Assembly: GCA_009823395.1 (NCBI GenBank)
Contig: CM020518.1
Span: 15,427,001-15,491,000 of the forward strand
Length of the DNA: 64,000 nucleotides
Origin: Thamnaconus septentrionalis
Taxonomy: Eukaryota; Chordata; Actinopteri; Tetraodontiformes; Monacanthidae
Direction of reading: 5' to 3'
Shown here: positions 56,679 through 64,000 of the stretch, one piece after another
Layout: each line of letters begins with the position of its first letter
How positions within the stretch are numbered: position 1 is the first letter of the stretch
Position numbers and translations under genes: made by a program
Notes under the pieces: model-generated
The model's input: only the letters and a program-made list of their open reading frames with translations
Databases searched by the model: none
What the model was told of the DNA's origin: nothing

Positions 56679-59600
56679 CTCTTGACAGCTCTGGTCTTGG
56701 TAGTTTCTTTTTCTTCACTACATCACTTCTTGTTCATTTTACGTGCCATTTGTTGCCGAAAGAAGGGTTGTGCATAATGAATAAGAATACCTGAGAATTC
56801 CTGGTACTTGGGTGCTCAACACATTCACACCCAAGTAGTAAGCCGTATCAGTGAGGTGAGATTCCTGAACGAATGAAAACTCAAGGTTGCATTTACTCAC
56901 TTGTACGTCATGATTCCTAGTATCTATGAACTCCTTCACTGACTCGTCCGTGCTACTGCTAGCAGGCTAACTGCAAGACAAAGACCAGGCAGCATGTCAG
57001 TATTGTGCGCCCGCTGTTCTAACTTCATTTTTATAAATACAGTGTATCAAGTTAATGGTTGCGTTCGCCCTGTGGGACACCAACAGCTCTGGTTTCTTGT
57101 TTCAACTCAGCATCACCTTTCCGACCCTGCTATGAGCCTCAGCTGTGAATGAATAAATTACTCCATAACTCACAGTAGCCCAGAACGACTCGCGCGGCAA
57201 AAAAAAAAATGAAATAAAAAATGAATCACCCAGTTCCTCTAAGAGTGAATGGAGACTGTGAGCACATATTGATTTCTGCACACCATGAGTGACGCAGCGA
57301 CTCAGTGACTCTAAAAAACAAAAAAAGAAGAGCCGCTGGGGAAAGCTAATATTATTACTGCTCAGTTTAAATTTTCTTTCTGCAAAAATCACTGAACATC
57401 GTCCTTTTGGTGTCTGGAATTAAAAAAAAACAAAAAAACATGATGAGTGCCAATCATGCTTACTGTTTACTCTATCAGTTTAAATACTTTGAAGACATAA
57501 TAACAGTCACATCCAATTTACAAAACCTGCCTTCAGTGAACCATTAGAAGTTTCTAATGACATGCATACATGAAACCCTCCTATCTCCAATGCAAAAAAA
57601 AAAAAAAAGCAACCCAGACCAAAACCCCAAATCCGTGAATGATTACCCCAACAATGAGTAAATCCGCAGAACTAAAATTCAATTTTCACCAATCCCACAG
57701 TCGTACTGCTAGACGCCATTCAAAGCCCACGAGGATTTGGACTTAAGGCGACTTAAAGGTGATTTATGCAGTAACCCAAATGGCTGTTCTCAGAAGGAGA
57801 AGAAAGGCCCTAGCCCTTCCAGAGAAGAACCTGTGTCTGTGTAGCTACACTGAGCCTGACAACGCAGGCTAACGCCTTGTGTCAGTGTTGATTGCTGGGG
57901 ATCGTGCTGCCCTGAATGTTCAACGGTGCCATCTTTCAAGTGAAATATCAATCGGCAGCGTGAGCACGTCCAACATCTCTGATATTCCGCTCAGTTCCGT
58001 TATGCCAGTCTGTTGAAGGAATTCCACAGCATATCTCAGCGCTTGTGACATCCTGGTTGTTCAATATTACAGACAACATGGCAAAACATGAAAAATGTAT
58101 ATGCAGTAATATATAGTTAAACACTGAATTAATAACTTAGTAATTTCTACATATTTCAATGGAAAAATATGGTCATTTCAATAGTTCTATTTCAAAAATG
58201 TTCTGGCTAACCCTTTCAAAGGCTAAGAAAGGGAAGAGAAGGAAGGAAAACATTGTTAATGCTCCAAAGTCAAAGTTCAAAGACTGGATTGTTGACCAAA
58301 CAGCGACATAAGAAAGTAGCATACAGCCCAATTCTAACAATAAACACAGGACTTCAGATTTGCTTACATTATTGGATAAGCCATTTTGCTTTGGACACTA
58401 AACAATCCCTTTGTAAGCCTCCTGCAAAAATCCCAATATGCAAAAGAAATACAGATTTTGTAAGCAGCAGTGAGGTTTTCTGACCAAACAGAACATATTT
58501 TTAGAAGCTAAGCATGACAAACTCCTACAGATGGGTGGATTAATACCCAGAGACAGTCTGCCAAAGCAGCAAGATTTGATCAGTATCAAGACTAAATCAA
58601 TTCTGAATTATTCAATCACAAGAATTGTTCCTGTTGTTCCGCGGAACGATGCAAATGACAACAGGAAAAGGAACCGAGCAGATCTACTATCTGCTGCTAA
58701 AAATAAGTTAATGAGAAATGAGCGGTTCCATACAAAACCAGAATCAGCAAAGACTTAATGAGTTGAGGGGTTAATAAATGGCTAAAGAGTATCTTAGTAT
58801 GTATTTAATGTTGTGACACAATAGTCATCACATTTAAAGAGGGGAGTTCGGCTCCGCTTAAATCCTACAACTGATGCGACAGTCGCAGTGACTGAACAAG
58901 CCAGGCAGGCAGAAGAGGCAGAGAACATTTAGTATTTTCTGACAAGTATTAATTTTAATCATTGGGTTGTTGTTTTACGAAACTGGCATGTTTTCCCCGC
59001 CTGGCGCCACGGCTGGCATGCACATTTACAGAATTAGGCGGCAGCTGTTTAAGGGAGCGCGACATGTTCTGGGGGGGTTAGCGATCCAGGAAGCATGAAA
59101 AATTGTGGTGCTGAATTGAATCGCTTGGAAGTGGAGCTGAAGGTTTTTGGTGTGGAAAACATATGCCTCGTCAGCTGAGCCGGAGCCAAAGTCATGGAGC
59201 GTTTTAGGCCGGATTTCAAGCCGCATCCAAACTTCAAGCCTTACTCTGAGGGTATTCTCATTTGGAGGAGGAGAAAAATGAAAAAAAGAATTCACGAATG
59301 CACCATGTCCACTCACGTAGTTGTGTGGTTCTGTCTGTGTGCGCGTCTTGTTATTTTTTTCCGAAGAGAATTTTAGCGTGAAATTAGTATTTCAGAGTGT
59401 CACTTTGACAAGTGATGCAATGGAAAAAGACTAAACAGAAAAACAATGACAAGAAGGACACTTAACTTATGGCACTCAAACTTTAAGTTACGGACAGCTG
59501 TTTGCATTTCACGCACTAATGACAAAATTGAATGCCGTTCCTCTTTCATTGCTTCTGCAGCGATGGATAAAACAGCAGAACAGGGGGCACATTCTCCCAT

Positions 59601-60098
59601 TTCCTCTGAAAGGAGAGGAGATTATTTTTGAATTGCTTTATTTGTTCAGTTATAACTCACAGTCAGAAGGTGTCACACTCACTCTTGCCTCGCCATCCCA
59701 CTCTGTTAGTTGCTAGGTTGAAGCAACTGACCACACACCCTCAGTTGGAATAGTAATTTAATGTAGCATTTATGTCAGAGGTAAATTGTACAATTGTCAA
59801 TACTAGCTAGTATCAACTGACCTGGAACCAGCAGAAAAGTTGTAACATTCTCAGCTGGATTTCAACTATTACTTTATTCCGACGTGGAAACTCTTCATGG
59901 ACGTTAACCCTTGTGTTGCTGCTCCAATGTTGGAGATGTTTAATGGAACAAACATATACATATCTCTGAAATTTCTCCAGTTAACAAAAAAAAAAAAAAA
60001 AAGAGTGTTGTAGCTACCATGCAAAGTCATGCCCTTTGACTCAAGTGGTCTCCTATTTTTTTTTTTTGTCTCTGTTTTGTTTATTTTGAACACTTCGG
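56679..60098. other. Intergenic DNA, no gene recognised
   Basis: AT-rich unique DNA with poly-A or poly-T runs at about 57200-57209, 57594-57608, 59984-60002 and 60057-60069. The short frames have no known domain, including the pair around 58253-58758, which are open only because of low stop density. Confidence 0.45.
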
Positions 60099-60666
60099 CC
60101 ACGTTCAGACTGCCAGCCAAAATCCGATTTTTAGCCCATCCAGTTTTAAACCGGATTGCAAAAACAGATTGAAACCACCTTCGGGAGGTAGTTTCAAATT
60201 GGGCATTTGGACAGATGCGTCTCAGTCTGAACGGCTCCAGACACACCGATGGGTTTTGACTGTCCGTGACGTCACTCTACGCAACACAAGACCCAATGCG
60301 CCAGACCAGAGAGCAGCACTGGAGGTGCGGAGCTGTAACGTAACGGAGCAGACAGAAGAAGTAGAAAACAGCAGTCCCTGGTCGGAGGAGGAAACTCATT
60401 GCCTCATCAGTCTGTGGGGAGATCCATTCAAGCCAAGCTCCAGGCCATGTATCGCAACAAGTGCCGCTGTCGCAATTATATAACGTCACACACTACACGC
60501 GCTGGATGACGCCTCCACTCCGACGCCGTTGCTACAGCAACCTGTCAGATGGGTCAATAATGTGGCCCAGTCTGAACAGAGCCACATCCCATTTGGACAC
60601 TTGCTAAAAACAGATGTGAGAAGGAATGTGATTTGAATCAGATTCCCCTGCAGTCTGAACGCAGCC
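60099..60666 (+). mobile_element. Non-autonomous inverted-repeat element carrying a second SANT-like fragment
   Basis: The left end GGCCACGTTCAGACTGC and the reverse complement of the right end GGCTGCGTTCAGACTGC agree at 15 of 17 positions. Inner copies of the same theme (CAGTCTGAACGG at about 60222 and CAGTCTGAACAGAGCC at about 60570) recur in it. The length is about 568 bp. It holds a plus-strand Myb/SANT-like fragment and no transposase. No convincing target duplication was found. The ends differ from those of the 45.8-kb element, so this is a different family. Confidence 0.65.
60340..60480 (+). pseudogene. Myb/SANT-like domain fragment with a frameshift
   Basis: The frame reads SSPWSEEETHCLISLWGD starting near 60370 (Trp codon 60379-60381), which fits the first helix of a Myb/SANT-like (trihelix-type) domain, form W-S-E-E-E-x-x-x-L-I-x-x-W-x-D. 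Directly after GGGGAGATC the expected continuation is found in another frame as IQAKLQAMYRNKCRCRNYI, the second-helix form known from fish SANT-domain proteins. One base is therefore lost or gained near 60423-60427. The third helix and the rest of the protein are missing. Confidence 0.65.
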
Positions 60667-61124
60667 ATAGTTAATTAGCACAAGTTCTCGCTCCTCAAAT
60701 GTGCCATCTATAAAAATACCTAATTTTTTCTGTGACGGTTGTCCTTCAATCAGGTTAGAGTCAATGCACTTTTTTTGTCTGTTCAACTCAAGCACTCAAA
60801 ACTTCCCCTAATAATACAGCTGTTGTGCATTCACAACAACAAATAGGTTGAGGCTAATCCATAATATCCCTTTGCGGAATGTGCAGCCACATTGGCACAT
60901 CTAAAGAACTCCACCCTGATTTGCGGGCATTGCTAAACACGTCTCGGCCTCTTCTTGATTGTGCATCTTCTTACCACGGCACTCCATCCTTTTTCTGAAA
61001 ACAACTGCGCTGATGAGGAGAGAACAGATGTGGCGAGCGCAACGTGATCGCTTCCCGTCGCGGCACTGTTATTAAGTCCTCGCTGGCCCTGGCTGCACTC
61101 ACTCTGGCCCCACAGTGGGCAACC

Positions 61125-61166
<42 letters not shown>

Positions 61167-64000
61167 CGGCTATTTCGGTCTGGAGGTGAGGTTGGAGGAG
61201 GTGAGTAATAAGCGGGGCGTCGCGACAAGTGGCACCAAGGCTCCTCTCGACGGAGAGGACGGAGCTCGAGACAGAAAATAAGGGGTTGTTTTTTGGTTCC
61301 GTTATTTTTTTTTTTTCGCAAGAAAAAATTAAAATCCTCAAAGAGTGGAGAAGAGAAAATGCAAAGAGTTTCACTTGATCTCCACTTCGGCCTTGTTTGA
61401 GACAAACTCTCTAGAGCGCTCCAAGCTTTAACGGAAGCGTTCCGTGAGCATGATCAGGGCTGTCGCAGATGTGCGACAGGGAGCAGTGAAGTGGAAAGGC
61501 AATAATGAGAGGCGACTGAATGCGTTCTCAAGTATCATTAGAGTGTTTCAGGGTGTCCATCATCATTACATCACTAAGAGGCTTGAAGGGGGCCACCATT
61601 TCATCACGGGTGGTTTGACACAAGAGCTGTCATGGTAGATTTTTTTTTATATAGTGGTTATTTGTCACTTGCATTTTTTTTTTTTTTTTTAGCTAACTCC
61701 AGTGAAAGGTTTGCTGTTGGGAATGTCACATTAAAATGATTAATTACGGTTACATTATACCATGTCCATGGAAGTGTAGTAACTGATCAAATGTTCAAGT
61801 TGACAAACTGTCCCGTCCAACTGAAATATCCTTAGCGCCCTTCGCTAGTATTGCTAATTACATCAATAAGGATACTGATTTAAAAGCGTAGCTGCCTCTG
61901 AATGTGTTGGACAATTCCCACCCTAAAAACATACCCTAAAATCACATATGGCATAAAATGACTTATGCAAAAATTTAAAGGACGAGGTAACCTTTTTATA
62001 GCCAGTGGAGAGGTAAATATGTCCAGTGAAAGTGGGGAAATAAGTGTTTTAATTCAATCAAGTTCATATAGCAGGAGCTTTTCTTTAAGCTAAAAAAAAA
62101 AAGACCTTTTCCATGATTGAAGAATCTTCCTTCTCGCAAGATGACATTAACCGAAGACCAAGCGTTAACGCGATGACACCCAGCTAGCACACCTTCGTAA
62201 ATAAATCTGATGGACAGGAATCTAATTAAAAGGAGCCAAAAAAAACTCTGGTTTGGGCTCACGCGGCCTCGCGGAAACTTCATGACATCCATTATTTTTT
62301 ATCTCGGGCGCAGTTCCTGAGTTGCGAGCTGGCTCAAGCCGTGAGGATTTTATGAGCGTTCATAACCCTGTTGCCAGCATCATAATGAAAATTTATAGCG
62401 AGTTAGCGGAAGTCTGGGGAACAGGAGAATAAGGAACCGAGCGTTTCAGGACTTGCACACGCAGGGCGATATCGCCTGCCGCATAAATATCTCTGAGGAC
62501 TCGGGCGTGACCGCGGCTCTTCTCCGGGGGTTTTGGCGCAAACAAACTAGTTTTGCCCTAATAGCAGGAGCACAACACGACGCATCAACTTCATTAAACA
62601 GTGACCTGGAAAAGGAAGAGTGGTGCACCAGGTTTGCCGCATTTCTTTTTTTCCCCCCGTTTGTTTTGTGTTTTATCTTTGTTCACGCAATCCCTTTGAT
62701 GATAAGGTGTGCTGAAACGGAACGCCGTGCGGCAAATTACCATGCCCTCCAAGGTCTCTCCGCGTTCTCTGCCGAACCGGGGAGAGCGCTCCAGCTGGCT
62801 CGAAGACAGGCATGAAAGAAAAAAAGAAAGAAAGAAAACAAACAAAAAAAAAAAAAAGCAGTTGATCCAGAAATAGTTTTGAACGGTTTGGTGTTCGTTG
62901 CGAGCATGCACTTTTTCTCGACTTTTTACATGAGGTGATGCCACACGATGACTGCGCGGCACGAGCTGTGAATGCATGAAGCTGGAGATGCACAGAAACG
63001 AGCAGGAGAAGCATTTTCAACAGCTGCCTGCACTCATTCACCTGCCCTGGCACAACGATCTAAGATCTACTGAGTGGATAAGACATGATACCTGGTTACC
63101 GGTTGACCTTTCTGCAGACCATATGTGAAGTTCACCCTTGAGTGGGCTTCCAGTTGAAAAACGCAGTGCTTCCATAAAGCTTTTTAATGTACACAAAGAT
63201 GAATGACATAAAACAGTGAAACCCAAAACAACTTCCTGTAATCTGCAATAAAGTCATTTTGGAATTAGAGTTAATACGTAAAGTGTTTGATGGAACCAGG
63301 ATTGACCAATTGATGGAAAATTCAGCCGTGGGAAAAACTTCCGCTAGGCCCACGAGAGCAGCGTTTCACTCCCGGCCAGTGCAAGCTGACCACCGCTTGG
63401 ACAGCGTTTCCATCGTTCTGCTGGTTTTGTTTACCTCGACGTCTTCCAGTAGACACGTAGCGCCGCCCCCGTGGCATGGCTACACTTTGCATAGCCTCAT
63501 TAATTCGAATCAAATCACTTCATAAAATACCGTCCTTCATTTTCAGTGGCAGGCCCGACCAATGGGGAAATGTGATTTAATGCCACGGAGGATTGCCCTT
63601 GTCGACTTATTTCAGAAGTGCTGCCTCAACGCCTGCCCAAACTCGACACGACATAGACGATCACAGGGGACGTGGTGCAACTCCACTCATTTAGTTTCTT
63701 TATTTAACTTTAGTGATGGATAGGCTGGAGACATGAAAGTGCTACAGAAACTCACATTAGCCAATAAACAAAAAGGAAGAATATAGGAAAATAAATCTAT
63801 GATTGTTAAATTTGAACAATAATGTCAAGTTCCCAAAGGCCTTGAGAATATCATGGTACAACCCAGGCCTATCTATCTCTTTATCTATCCATCCATCTAT
63901 CTACTTATTCAGTCACTGACTGTCTCTGCAGATCCTTAACTGCCACAGCTGCCACTCACTTGCAAACTTCCTGTCATGTGAACAGAGGCGGCCTCTAGCT
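60667..64000. other. Intergenic DNA, no gene recognised
   Basis: 62270-62420 is a unique block with TTATGAGCGTTCATAACC and AATGAAAATTTATAGCG words and could be regulatory. Poly-T or poly-A runs lie at about 61303-61316, 61674-61690 and 62843-62857. TATC/ATCC tetranucleotide repeat is at about 63869-63905. No frame shows a recognisable protein family. Confidence 0.45.
61126..61166 (+). repeat. (GAT)n microsatellite
   Basis: About thirteen GAT/ATG units. The minus frames with runs of His or Ile are artefacts of this repeat. Confidence 0.95.

Noticed and set aside
61099..61405. His- or Ile-rich minus frames
   Set aside because: Direct products of the (GAT)n repeat.

Overview
The window reads as non-coding nuclear DNA from a ray-finned fish, most likely a teleost. 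The basis is the repeat content: an L2-clade LINE whose ORF1 carries an SGNH/GDSL esterase-like domain, Tc1 debris of the fish type, hAT-type short elements with 8-bp target duplications, a PIF/Harbinger-type short element with a TTA duplication, tRNA-headed SINEs, and dense CA, CT, TA and tetranucleotide microsatellites. I found no complete host protein gene, no host exon I would defend, and no rRNA, standard tRNA or CRISPR. Nearly every short open frame is chance or sits in simple repeat. The species cannot be named from what is visible.

Layout. 1-6.9 kb: unique DNA with a G-rich run near 1.95 kb and a candidate conserved non-coding block near 2.05-2.34 kb. 6.92-7.69 kb: internally deleted Tc1 copy with a C-terminal transposase remnant. 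7.7-12.6 kb: unique or unrecognised DNA and the compound CA/CT repeat at 10.2-10.3 kb. 12.67-13.26 and 16.43-17.19 kb: two hAT-type elements of one family in opposite orientation, the second holding a SINE. 19.08-19.80 kb: inverted-repeat element containing a smaller fold-back. 22-28 kb: AT repeats, a near-perfect 49-nt palindrome at 25.5 kb and two candidate regulatory blocks. 28.49-29.90 kb: a three-level nest, with a solo LTR in a hAT-type element in a SINE. 33.08-38.10 kb: a nearly full-length but frameshifted L2 LINE. 38.75-39.59 kb: second copy of the same hAT-type family with a perfect 8-bp target duplication. 43.4-43.7 kb: candidate regulatory block. 45.78-46.26 and 60.10-60.67 kb: two unrelated inverted-repeat elements, each carrying the first part of a Myb/SANT-like coding region. 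55.87-56.68 kb: Harbinger-type element inside a CTTGGTCT-rich repeat.

Nothing here works as an operon or pathway. The coding relics belong to transposons: L2 ORF1 and ORF2, Tc1 transposase, and SANT-like accessory proteins. All are broken. The longer unique stretches with runs of mixed composition, TAAT and octamer motifs look like the intergenic surroundings of a developmental gene lying outside the window. That is inference and needs a cross-species alignment.
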